64,000 nucleotides of DNA from NCBI GenBank assembly GCA_038134285.1, contig JAYPUW010000003.1, forward strand, positions 146,636 through 210,635, read 5' to 3'. Positions within the stretch are counted from its first letter, which is position 1, and every line of letters starts with the position of its first letter. The translations under genes and the position numbers were made by a program. The stretch is from UBA3478 sp038134285 (GTDB lineage Bacteria; Bacteroidota; Bacteroidia; Flavobacteriales; Flavobacteriaceae). Under the pieces are notes generated by a model. The model saw only the letters and a program-made list of their open reading frames with translations. It searched no databases and was not told where the DNA came from. Of this stretch, positions 52,280 through 60,720 are shown in pieces.

Positions 52280-52645
52280 TTATTCAGCAGACTCTGACGC
52301 TTCGCTGCTTTCAGTGGCAGGAGCCTCAGGTATAAGTGTTTCTTCAGGGATCACCTCTTCAACCGGAGCAGCTTGCTCATCGATTAATCGAGATTCGCTT
52401 CCACCAAACGCAGATTTCAAAGAGATATTTGATAAAAGGATGAGAGCTACTAACAAAATCGCTAACGTCCAGGTGGTTTTGTCTAAAAAGTCGTTGGTGT
52501 TTTTCACACCACCCACTACTTGGTTACCGCCACCTCCGAAAGAAGAAGAAAGTCCTCCTCCCTTAGGGTTTTGAACCATAACAACTAAGATGAGTAGTAG
52601 CGAAACCACTACGATGAGAATTAAGAAAATTGAAAACGTACTCAT
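52280..52645 (-). CDS. secG: Protein translocase subunit SecG
   Basis: The product has 121 residues. Two membrane helices flank the conserved loop VVMVQNPKGGGLSSSFGGG, followed by an FLDKTTW segment. SecG assists SecA-driven export through SecYE. The acidic C-terminal tail (PVEEVIPEETLIPEAPATES) is longer than in E. coli, as is common in Bacteroidota. It follows a helical-protein gene by 11 bases. Confidence 0.93.
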   Translation of the reverse strand: MSTFSIFLILIVVVSLLLILVVMVQNPKGGGLSSSFGGGGNQVVGGVKNTNDFLDKTTWTLAILLVALILLSNISLKSAFGGSESRLIDEQAAPVEEVIPEETLIPEAPATESSEASESAE

Positions 52646-52656
52646 AGTCTCTATTC

Positions 52657-53505
52657 TTATTCCTTGGCTTTAAGTGCCTTGGCTTTTCTGATTTGGTCTG
52701 CAAAGAAACTACTTTTTTCTGGAATTTTCACCATGAGTGCTTTGTAGGCTTTAATGGCCTTGCCGTACTTTTTCTGTTCGAATAATAACCGTGCTAAAGT
52801 CTCTGTGGCCATCTCTTTGTAGTCGAAGTAAATGGTGTCATCTACCTCGTAATCACTATCGAATGTTGGGTCGGCCTTAATCTTAGGCTTGTCTTGGATG
52901 AATTTGTCAAGCATATCGAATTTGCGCTGCTTGTCTTGGTTCTCGATGTGGTGCTCGGCAAGCCCTTCAGTGTTACCGCTAACCATGAGCTTCATCCAAT
53001 CGGCGAATGTTTTTTGGGTGCTTTGAGCAAGTGCATCCTTTTGCTCAATAGAACCGTCAATTTCAAAATTGAGTTTCTCAGGAACGGGTATGCGTGGAGT
53101 GACTTCGATTTCGTCAAGGTCCATGTCAAAACCGCTTTTAGCGTCAGTGATAAATTGGGCCACGCGATTTTCACTAAGAGTCACCCCTTCTAATTCGTGA
53201 TCCTCTAACGGTTCTGCCTCTTCAATAAGGGGTAAGGCCTCGGTGTCAAGCACCGCAGTATCGATTTCTATTGACGGATCTTTCTGCAGTTGCAATAAGA
53301 TCACACGGTCGTAGGTGAGGGCCGCCGCACGATGCAGTGCCTCTTGCTTTTCATGGGTGTCGGTTGCGTTGAGCCAGCGCAGCATCCAGGCACTTTGTAA
53401 ATAACCAAACCGCTTGGTGAGTGAACGTACCTGTTCTAGTTCAGCTTCATCTAGAGACGAAGGCTGATGCAGAAATTTCAGATAGGTGTCAGCGGTGGTG
53501 ATCAT
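52657..53505 (-). CDS. Helical TPR-like protein, unknown
   Basis: The product has 282 residues, soluble and without a signal peptide. It is helical at both ends and has an acidic linker of low complexity in the middle (about residues 85-190). The C-terminal TPR-like pair ETLARLLFEQKKYGKAIKAYKALMVKIP is the best-defined part. Found between lptE and secG in flavobacteria in my experience of the order, but no function is known. A scaffold role is a guess. Confidence 0.7.
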   Translation of the reverse strand: MITTADTYLKFLHQPSSLDEAELEQVRSLTKRFGYLQSAWMLRWLNATDTHEKQEALHRAAALTYDRVILLQLQKDPSIEIDTAVLDTEALPLIEEAEPLEDHELEGVTLSENRVAQFITDAKSGFDMDLDEIEVTPRIPVPEKLNFEIDGSIEQKDALAQSTQKTFADWMKLMVSGNTEGLAEHHIENQDKQRKFDMLDKFIQDKPKIKADPTFDSDYEVDDTIYFDYKEMATETLARLLFEQKKYGKAIKAYKALMVKIPEKSSFFADQIRKAKALKAKE

Positions 53506-53509
53506 AGCA

Positions 53510-54031
53510 TTACCAGTCAGCTAATGAGGCATTAAATATATCTTGTGTTAAGCGCTCAAACAAGACTTCGTGAGCCTGAGATTTAACAGACTCAAGTAGG
53601 CTATTGGCTGGAAAGTCGTAAAAGAAACTAAAGCGGTTCTCAAAGTCTGAGTCTTCTTTAGTTTTATTGTAAAAACGTACGTTTACGGTCATCTTCAAAC
53701 GGTTTTGTGCCGCCTTCTGTGCTGCAGTTGCGGTCATTGGCTGTACGCGGTATTCCACAATTTCTCCTTCGTATACGAGGTCACCTCCTGTATTAGTAAG
53801 CGAGAGACTTGTCTGATTTAAGATGATGTCTTGCAGGGCGATTGTGAAGTCACGGTCTAAGCCAGGTTCAATAACCGAACCAGGAGTTTGGTCGGCTAAA
53901 TTTTGGAAGAAGTTTACCTGAAAATTTTCTGCCGTACCCACGCTTGCTCCTGAAAGGTTGTAGTTGATCTTGATACCGCATGAAAAAAGTATTAAAAAGA
54001 GAATTAAGGGTGCGATTTGGCGCCAATTCAT
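53510..54031 (-). CDS. lptE: LptE-like LPS assembly lipoprotein
   Basis: The product has 173 residues with lipobox ILFSC (Cys18). The mature part starts GIKINYNLSGASVG, typical of Bacteroidota LptE, and continues with VNFFQNLAD, LVYEGEIVEYRVQPM and NRLKMTVNVRFYN. LptE plugs the LptD barrel that places LPS in the outer leaflet. Its start overlaps the stop of the sigma-54 activator gene by four bases. Confidence 0.82.
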   Translation of the reverse strand: MNWRQIAPLILFLILFSCGIKINYNLSGASVGTAENFQVNFFQNLADQTPGSVIEPGLDRDFTIALQDIILNQTSLSLTNTGGDLVYEGEIVEYRVQPMTATAAQKAAQNRLKMTVNVRFYNKTKEDSDFENRFSFFYDFPANSLLESVKSQAHEVLFERLTQDIFNASLADW

Positions 54032-55260
54032 AGGTTGTATTGTTTGATTTTGCGGTATAAGGTACGTTCTGATATGCCCAATTCATCGGCAGCTGCTTTC
54101 CGCCTTCCGCCATTTCGCTCAAGAGATTTTTTAATCAGCTCGACCTCCTTCTCATGTAAAGATAGGGTTTCTTCTTCCTGAATTTCTTCGGCGAATTCAT
54201 AGCGATCACTATTCTGTGCGCTACGGTTTTCAGGCAGCCTTAAAAATTCTAAGGGCTTACCTTCTGTGACTTGCGGCCCTTCTTCGTGCTCGTAATATAG
54301 CTCGTGTTCTTCGCTGCTCGCTGAGGCCGAAGCGCCTTGAGCTGAGGTTCGCTTTTTAAGCTCGTTGATGTCTGCACGCATATCAAAGAGAATCTTGTAT
54401 AAGATCTCGCGCTCTGAACTGAAGTCGCTCTCGTCTTTCTTCGCCGATCTGATCACTGCCGGCAGGTTGTTTTCTCTGAACTCAGGCAAGTAGCTTTGAA
54501 GCGTTAGAGCTGATATACTGCGCTCGGTTTCGAGCACTGAAATTTGTTCGGCTGTATTGCGCAACTGCCGGATGTTCCCCGGCCAGTGGTATTTTTCAAG
54601 CAAGCGGATCGCATCGTCTTCAAGCCTAATGGTTGGCATGTTGTACTTACGTCCAAAGTCTACTGCGAATTTTCTAAAGAGCAGATGAATGTCGTCTTTA
54701 CGCTGACGCAGCGGAGGTAATTCGATCTCTACTGTACTTAGACGGTAGTACAAATCCTCTCTGAACCGTTCTTTTTTGATTGATTGTTGCATGTCGACAT
54801 TGGTCGCCGCGATGATGCGTATATCTGTCTTTTGCACTTTAGAAGACCCCACTTTCATGAATTCTCCGGTCTCGAGCACACGAAGCAGGCGCACTTGAGT
54901 AGGTAGTGGAAGTTCTCCGACCTCGTCTAAAAAAATGGTACCCTTGTCGGCCACTTCAAAATAGCCCTGACGGGTTTGGGTTGCACCTGTGAAGGCTCCC
55001 TTTTCGTGTCCGAATAATTCAGAATCGATGGTGCCTTCAGGAATAGCTCCGCAGTTGACGGCGATGTACTTGCCGTGCTTGCGATGTGACTCGGCGTGAA
55101 TGATTTTGGGCAGGGCCTCTTTACCCACACCACTTTCTCCGGTGATCAGCACCGAAATGTCTGTCGGCCCCACGCGCAAAGCCTTTTCGATGGCGCGATT
55201 GAGCTTAGGATCATTTCCTATTATCTCAAAGCGTTGTTTGGCGGTTTGAACGTTGCTCAT
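54028..55260 (-). CDS. Sigma-54 interacting transcriptional activator without sensor domain
   Basis: I start at ATG 55260 (410 residues), which overlaps the miaB stop by ATGA; the in-frame ATG at 55320 lies inside miaB. The AAA+ domain begins almost at the N-terminus: Walker A GESGVGKE at 41-48, the sigma-54 contact loop GAFTGA at 88-93, Walker B FLDEVGE at 110-116. An acidic linker follows from about residue 290, and a Fis-type helix-turn-helix is at 375-410 (RKAAADELGISERTLYRKIK). There is no receiver, GAF or PAS domain, so its signal must come through another route. No sigma-54 site was looked for systematically. Neighbour lptE and miaB are cotranscribed. Confidence 0.92.
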   Translation of the reverse strand: MSNVQTAKQRFEIIGNDPKLNRAIEKALRVGPTDISVLITGESGVGKEALPKIIHAESHRKHGKYIAVNCGAIPEGTIDSELFGHEKGAFTGATQTRQGYFEVADKGTIFLDEVGELPLPTQVRLLRVLETGEFMKVGSSKVQKTDIRIIAATNVDMQQSIKKERFREDLYYRLSTVEIELPPLRQRKDDIHLLFRKFAVDFGRKYNMPTIRLEDDAIRLLEKYHWPGNIRQLRNTAEQISVLETERSISALTLQSYLPEFRENNLPAVIRSAKKDESDFSSEREILYKILFDMRADINELKKRTSAQGASASASSEEHELYYEHEEGPQVTEGKPLEFLRLPENRSAQNSDRYEFAEEIQEEETLSLHEKEVELIKKSLERNGGRRKAAADELGISERTLYRKIKQYNL

Positions 55261-56714
55261 GAGTTCACTTGATGTTTTCCGAAGCCCACTGCGGTTCCTA
55301 GAAGGGTGGCCGAGGTGCAATCTTCGATGCGAACATCCACATAGTCTCCGACCTCATACAGCCCTTTCTCAAAGACCACTACGGTGTTTTGGGTGTTGCG
55401 CCCCATCCAATGGGCTTCAGATTTTTTAGAGGTGCCCTCGATAAGCACTTCTTCGACCTTTCCGAGATGCTGTTTGGTGCGGTACAGACTGTGTTTTTGC
55501 TGCATTGCGATGATCTCATTCAGACGGCGTTTCTTCACTTCTTCAGGAATATCGTCCTCGAACTTGCGTCCAGCAAGTGTTCCCGGGCGCTCAGAATAGG
55601 CGAACATGAATCCGAAATCATATTTCACATACTCCATCAGCGAAAGGGTATCTTGGTGATCTTCTTCTGTTTCGGTCGGGAATCCGGCGATCATGTCTTG
55701 GCTGATGGCGCAATCAGGAATGCGTTCGAGTATATTGTCAATCAGCGTCATGTATTCTTCACGCGTGTGCAGGCGATTCATCTTTTTGAGAATGCGGTTT
55801 GATCCGCTCTGTACCGGAAGGTGAATGTATTTGCAGATATTTTCGTGTGCTGCCATGGCATCGATCACATCGAGCGTCATATCTTGGGGATTTGAAGTAG
55901 AGAAGCGGATGCGCACGTGCCGGTGAGCCTTTGCCACCATACTCAGAAGCTGGGCAAAGTTCACGGCTGTCGCTTTCTGCATCTCAGAGGCCTTGTCAAA
56001 GTCTTTTTTCAAGCCTCTGCCATACCAGAGGTAAGAATCGACGTTTTGTCCGAGTAACGTGACCTCTTTGTATCCTTGTTTAGCGAGTGCATCAACCTCT
56101 TCAAGGATTGATTTGGGGTCTCTACTGCGTTCGCGTCCGCGGGTGAAGGGCACCACACAGAAGGTACACATGTTGTCACAGCCTCGAGTGATCGAAACAA
56201 ACGCGGTAACACCATTCGAATTCAATCGCACAGGAGAGACGTCTCCGTAGGTTTCTTCTTTAGAGAGTATGACATTGACCGCGTCACGGCCCTCATCAAT
56301 TTCTGCTACTAGGTTGGGAAGGTCTTTATAAGCATCAGGCCCAACCACCATATCAACGATCTTTTCCTCTTCTAGAAACTTATGTTTTAAGCGCTCGGCC
56401 ATACAGCCCAGAACTCCCACCTTCATATTTGGCTTGCTCTTTTTAGCGTGATTGAAGTGCTCTAAGCGTTTGCGCACCGTTTGCTCGGCCTTCTCGCGAA
56501 TAGAGCAGGTGTTGACCAGTACTAAGTCTGCATCTTCAAGCAAAGTTGTAGTACTAAACCCCTCTTTGCTTAAGATTGAGGCGACGATTTCGCTGTCAGA
56601 GAAGTTCATCTGGCAACCGTACGACTCAATGTACAATTTTCGAGATCCCTCTGTTTGAGGTTGTTCGAGTACTTCACCGTTGTATTGCGTCGGATTTTTT
56701 TCGAGTGCTTTCAC
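55257..56714 (-). CDS. miaB: tRNA methylthiotransferase MiaB
   Basis: The product has 485 residues and adds the 2-methylthio group to i6A37 of tRNAs, including tRNA-Phe. The N-terminal UPF0004 domain has cluster ligands Cys34 (GCQMNFSDSE), Cys70 and Cys104. The radical-SAM CxxxCxxC motif is Cys179, Cys183 and Cys186 (TRGCDNMCTFC). A TRAM domain closes the protein. The start codon is GTG at 56714; a longer in-frame extension exists upstream but has no ATG. It leads the operon miaB, sigma-54 activator, lptE, helical protein, secG. Confidence 0.95.
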   Translation of the reverse strand: MKALEKNPTQYNGEVLEQPQTEGSRKLYIESYGCQMNFSDSEIVASILSKEGFSTTTLLEDADLVLVNTCSIREKAEQTVRKRLEHFNHAKKSKPNMKVGVLGCMAERLKHKFLEEEKIVDMVVGPDAYKDLPNLVAEIDEGRDAVNVILSKEETYGDVSPVRLNSNGVTAFVSITRGCDNMCTFCVVPFTRGRERSRDPKSILEEVDALAKQGYKEVTLLGQNVDSYLWYGRGLKKDFDKASEMQKATAVNFAQLLSMVAKAHRHVRIRFSTSNPQDMTLDVIDAMAAHENICKYIHLPVQSGSNRILKKMNRLHTREEYMTLIDNILERIPDCAISQDMIAGFPTETEEDHQDTLSLMEYVKYDFGFMFAYSERPGTLAGRKFEDDIPEEVKKRRLNEIIAMQQKHSLYRTKQHLGKVEEVLIEGTSKKSEAHWMGRNTQNTVVVFEKGLYEVGDYVDVRIEDCTSATLLGTAVGFGKHQVNS

Positions 56715-56784
56715 TTCAACTTCATTTAGCTTTACAAAATTAGGAATTTCAACGCGAAAACTGACAAAATGTCGTGAATGACAC

Positions 56785-57897
56785 TTATAAGCTAAAGTAA
56801 ATCCTTAATACCGCTAAAATGCTTGGATCAGAGTTGTAACCTTTTAACGCTCCCGCCCCTTCAATATACTGAGCACTTGCTTGTAAGGTTGTTTTTGGAC
56901 TTAATGGATATTTAGCGCTTAACTCACCAAAGGACTCACTAATAATATTGAAGTCTTCTAATTGTCTCGCATTAATACGTGGATAAAAATAGCCCAAAGC
57001 AAAAGTCATATCCTTCTTCCAATTCAATGGTTCAAAAAAAAGTCCTGCACGGAGGTCATAGGTGACAGGAGCCGTTTTAGCATTTAAAGCCTTACTTGCT
57101 GCTAGGTGATAAGAGATTTTTGTTTCAGATTGATTGGAAAACAAGATACCTTCTTTAACCGCATATAGTGAGTTTAAAGTGGATTTGGATTTTATAGAAA
57201 ACCCAAAACGATTATTGTCGCTAAACAAACCAAGTTTTAGAAGATCATTTCCCTTACTTTTTTCCCATTCAATAATTTTTAAGGTCCCTTGGTATGAAGT
57301 TCGAATTGAAAATTTATTGGATTTGATAGATTCATCTGTAACATTGTAGTCAGACCCGTATATGCCGTAGTGAATCTTTTCATAAAGATTAAGTTTAACG
57401 CGAGAGTAAAACCCTAAGGAAGCCACAGGCCATTGCGGCGCATTCATCGAAAAGGTAAAAACATAAGCAGCGGCTCCGTGAATGAAGAAATTGCTACGAT
57501 CACTTACCATGAACATGTCGTCGACCGCTTGATTACCTATCCTAATTTCAAATGTTTCTGCCTTGTTTTCTAAACCAAGCCAAAGGTTTTGCATTCGGAT
57601 GGCGTTTTGACCATCTATGCTCGAAGCAAAATAAAGGTCCCCTATTCTTTCGCTTATTGAAGATCCGTAGATGAATCCTATGTTAGAGAAAAACTTCAAA
57701 CGCATTGAGCGCATTTGAATTAGGGCTTCCATTCTTGTATTTATATAGCTTCTAGAGGTGGTATATATTTCTTGATTTTGCGAAGCAGTATGAATTTCAC
57801 TTATAGAATTTATGCCAAAAGACAATTCAACAGTTTCTTCTTGACTATAAAGCCACGTCAAATGAATAACTAGAACTATGGATAAGAGGGTTCGCAA
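56785..57897 (-). CDS. OprB-like outer-membrane porin
   Basis: The product has 370 residues with a signal peptide (LLSIVLVIHLTWLYSQ). The segment ETFEIRIGNQAVDDMFMVSD, then SNFFIHGAA and WPVASLGFYSRVK, follows the OprB carbohydrate-porin pattern: a Gly-Gln-type strand, a Phe-rich constriction loop, and a YPxxxLG-like strand. Barrel strands continue to an aromatic end (LRIYFSL). OprB proteins let sugars diffuse through the outer membrane. The only start is TTG at 57897, as an in-frame TGA at 57928 blocks longer reading. It is AT-rich and stands alone. Confidence 0.55.
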   Translation of the reverse strand: MRTLLSIVLVIHLTWLYSQEETVELSFGINSISEIHTASQNQEIYTTSRSYINTRMEALIQMRSMRLKFFSNIGFIYGSSISERIGDLYFASSIDGQNAIRMQNLWLGLENKAETFEIRIGNQAVDDMFMVSDRSNFFIHGAAAYVFTFSMNAPQWPVASLGFYSRVKLNLYEKIHYGIYGSDYNVTDESIKSNKFSIRTSYQGTLKIIEWEKSKGNDLLKLGLFSDNNRFGFSIKSKSTLNSLYAVKEGILFSNQSETKISYHLAASKALNAKTAPVTYDLRAGLFFEPLNWKKDMTFALGYFYPRINARQLEDFNIISESFGELSAKYPLSPKTTLQASAQYIEGAGALKGYNSDPSILAVLRIYFSL

Positions 57898-58043
57898 AAA
57901 ACGGATCAGTTTGGTCTCAAAGAAAAATCAAGATAGCATAAGAATGAATCTAAATAACTCTTCTACAAAGACTTACCGCCTACGAGGTATTTTGAAGTTG
58001 ACTGAATATCTCATTTTTCAAAAAAGTTTTTGTTAAGATTGTC

Positions 58044-58142
58044 ATGAAAGGGGAAGGAAGAGTTGAGATTCTGAATATCAACGACTTGAATACTTCAGAT
58101 CGCTTTCAAGAATCAGATGTTTTTGAGCTCGTTAACGGGTAA
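58044..58142 (+). other. Short open frame, possibly a gene remnant
   Basis: ATG 58044 to TAA 58142 encodes 32 residues starting MKGEGRVEILNINDLN and ending DVFELVNG; the frame is open upstream to 58002. The sequence is protein-like, with balanced composition, but has no ribosome binding site and no recognised relative. It could be a small protein, a decayed gene or chance. Confidence 0.2.
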
Positions 58143-58165
58143 TTTGATCAATCACTTCGCTTAAA

Positions 58166-58199
58166 TTGTCACGCAAAGTTGCAAAAGGTTCTACTTTTG
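58166..58199 (+). promoter_or_regulatory. Promoter of topA
   Basis: TTG at 58166-58168 and TACTTTTG at 58192-58199 match the Bacteroidota consensus TTG and TAnnTTTG with 23 bases between. The -7 box ends 19 bases before ATG 58219. It is the only site here with both boxes. Confidence 0.5.
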
Positions 58200-58218
58200 C
58201 CTTGAACGCAAAGTGCTT

Positions 58219-60702
58219 ATGGCAAAGAATCTAGTTATCGTTGAGTCACCTGCAAAGGCCAAGACCATTGAGAAAATTTTGGGTGCTGACTTTACGGTTG
58301 AGAGTAGTTACGGACACATCGTTGACCTTCCTGAAAGTGAGATGGGGGTAGATGTTAAAGACGACTTCAGGGTCAAATATGTGGTAAGTGATCGCGCTTT
58401 GCCACAAGTGAAAAAATTAAAGTCGCTCGCACAAAAGGCCGAAACCGTATGGCTCGCGAGTGATGAAGATCGCGAAGGAGAAGCCATTTCTTGGCACCTT
58501 ATGCAGACCCTTGAACTTCCTGAAGATAAAACCAAGCGCATCGTTTTTAATAGTATTACTAAGTCGGCAATTGAACGCGCGATTGAAAATCCGCGTCCGG
58601 TTGATTTGAATTTGGTTGATGCGCAGCAGGCCCGCCGGGTCTTAGATCGTATCGTGGGATACGAACTTTCTCCGGTACTATGGAAGAAGGTGAAGCCTGG
58701 GCTTTCTGCAGGACGCGTGCAATCAGTTGCCGTGCGTCTTATCGTAGAACGTGAACGCGAGATTCAGGTCTTTACACCTGAAGCCAGTTATAAAATCAAC
58801 GCCCTTTTTCAAACCGCCTCAGGAGCCACGCTCAAGGCCAAGGGCAATAAAGAATTTAAAGCTTACGAAGAGGCGGAGGCCTTTTTAAAGGCGCACGAGC
58901 AGGCGGCGTTCACGGTTGTTTCACTTCAAAAGAAGCCCGCCAAAAAGAGTCCAGCTGCCCCGTTTACGACGTCTACCTTGCAGCAAGAAGCTTCGCGCAA
59001 ACTATATTTTCCGGTGCGCAAGACCATGCAGGTAGCGCAGCGTTTGTACGAATCTGGTCTCATTACTTACATGAGAACCGACAGCGTCAACCTATCGCCA
59101 GAGGCGGTTGCGATGATTACCCAAGAGATTGAGAAGCAATTCGGTGCTGAATTCGTAAAGGTACGCAGCTTTACCTCTAAGGTAAAAGGAGCTCAAGAGG
59201 CCCACGAGGCGATTCGACCTACACAGATGGCCAATCAATCCCCAAAGCTCTCAAGCGATGAGGCGCGTCTCTACGAATTGATTTATAAGAGAGCCATGGC
59301 TTCGCTCATGAGCGAGGCAAAACTCGAACGCACCAAGGCCACTATACACGGAGGGGATGCTATAGAATATACTGCCCAAGGTGAGATCATCGTTTTTGAA
59401 GGCTTCTTAAAAGTATACCTCGAATCGACTGACGATGAGGATGAAGAGCAAGAAGGAATGCTTCCGTCCTTGAGTGAAGGTCAACCCTTAACGCTAGCCG
59501 AGAGTCGCGCTACGGAACGCTATTCGCGTCCCCCTTACCGCTACTCTGAGGCCTCTCTGGTGAAGAAATTAGAAGAATTGGGGATTGGTCGTCCATCGAC
59601 CTATGCGGCTACTATCAGCCGAATTCTCGACAAGAAATACGTCGAAAAAGGCATGGTCGAAGGTGAAGAACGCGCCTATCGTGAATTGGTCTTTAATGCT
59701 GGATCGATCAGCGCAAACCAACTCACCGAAAAGGTGGGTTCTGAGAAAGGAAAGTTGGTCCCTACAGACATTGGTTTTGTCGTTTGTGACTTCTTAGTAG
59801 ATCATTTTTCGAACATTGTCGATTACCATTTCACCGCAGAGATTGAAGAGTGTTTCGATGAAATTGCTGAAGGAAAGGTAGCGTGGCGCGATCTAATGCG
59901 CAGTTTTTATGGCGATTTTCATCCGACCGTTGAAGAGGTGCAAGACACCGCAGAGCGCGCGAGCGGTGAACGTTATTTAGGAGAAGACCCTCAGAGCGGC
60001 CGCCAATTGATCGTGCGCCTTGGGAGATTCGGTCCTATGGCTCAAATCGGTAGTCCTGAAGACGATGAACAACCTATATATGCCAGTCTGCTTCCGCATC
60101 AATCAATCACTAATGTCACTTTTGAAGAGGCCTTAGACCTATTCAAATTACCGCGCAATCTTGGGGAATACCAAGGAGAGGCTATTCAGGCGAACGTGGG
60201 TCGCTTTGGCCCCTATATTCGTTACGGAAAGAAGTTTGCCTCATTAGGTCCAGACGACAGCGCCTTTACAGTAAGTTACGAGCGTGCCATAGAGATCATT
60301 GGTGAGAAAGAACATGTAGATGCATCAATCTATACCTACAAAGGTCACGGGGTTTCTAAAGGAAAGGGTCGCTTTGGTCCGTTTATCAAATGGAATTCGA
60401 TATTCATCAACGTCAACAAGAACTACGACTTTGAGAACCTTTCGAATCAAGATATCGAAACCTTGATCGAAGACAAGCTCATAAAAGAGGCCGAGAAGCT
60501 CATCAAAGAATGGCCTGAAGAAGAAATCCGCATTGAAAAAGCGCGATGGGGCCGTCACAATTTGATCAAAGGCAAACAAAAGGTAGAGCTTAGCAAAGAG
60601 GTTGACGTTGAGAACATGAGCCTTAAAGAGGCCAAAGAACGTCTTGAAGCGGATAAACCTAAAAAGGCATCCCCAAAAAAGAAACGAACAAACAAGAAGT
60701 AA
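58219..60702 (+). CDS. topA: DNA topoisomerase I
   Basis: The product has 827 residues from ATG 58219; a GTG two codons earlier is an alternative. The TOPRIM domain opens it (NLVIVESPAKAKTIEKILG; SDEDREGE at 81-88). The catalytic Tyr284 lies in LITYMRTDS. The C-terminus lacks Cys zinc ribbons and instead has three repeats with the GRFGP core (GRFGPMAQIG, GRFGPYIRYG, GRFGPFIKWN), followed by a Lys-rich tail. It relaxes negative supercoils. The arginase-fold gene starts 18 bases downstream. Confidence 0.96.
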   Translation: MAKNLVIVESPAKAKTIEKILGADFTVESSYGHIVDLPESEMGVDVKDDFRVKYVVSDRALPQVKKLKSLAQKAETVWLASDEDREGEAISWHLMQTLELPEDKTKRIVFNSITKSAIERAIENPRPVDLNLVDAQQARRVLDRIVGYELSPVLWKKVKPGLSAGRVQSVAVRLIVEREREIQVFTPEASYKINALFQTASGATLKAKGNKEFKAYEEAEAFLKAHEQAAFTVVSLQKKPAKKSPAAPFTTSTLQQEASRKLYFPVRKTMQVAQRLYESGLITYMRTDSVNLSPEAVAMITQEIEKQFGAEFVKVRSFTSKVKGAQEAHEAIRPTQMANQSPKLSSDEARLYELIYKRAMASLMSEAKLERTKATIHGGDAIEYTAQGEIIVFEGFLKVYLESTDDEDEEQEGMLPSLSEGQPLTLAESRATERYSRPPYRYSEASLVKKLEELGIGRPSTYAATISRILDKKYVEKGMVEGEERAYRELVFNAGSISANQLTEKVGSEKGKLVPTDIGFVVCDFLVDHFSNIVDYHFTAEIEECFDEIAEGKVAWRDLMRSFYGDFHPTVEEVQDTAERASGERYLGEDPQSGRQLIVRLGRFGPMAQIGSPEDDEQPIYASLLPHQSITNVTFEEALDLFKLPRNLGEYQGEAIQANVGRFGPYIRYGKKFASLGPDDSAFTVSYERAIEIIGEKEHVDASIYTYKGHGVSKGKGRFGPFIKWNSIFINVNKNYDFENLSNQDIETLIEDKLIKEAEKLIKEWPEEEIRIEKARWGRHNLIKGKQKVELSKEVDVENMSLKEAKERLEADKPKKASPKKKRTNKK

Positions 60703-60720
60703 TAAGCACCCCACCTTCTC

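Larger units (their letters stand above)
57898..58218. other. Intergenic region before topA
   Basis: A gap of about 320 bases between divergent genes. Bases 58,002-58,142 contain an open frame (described separately), and 58,166-58,199 contain the putative topA promoter. The remainder, 57,898-58,001, is AT-rich with nothing recognisable. Confidence 0.5.
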
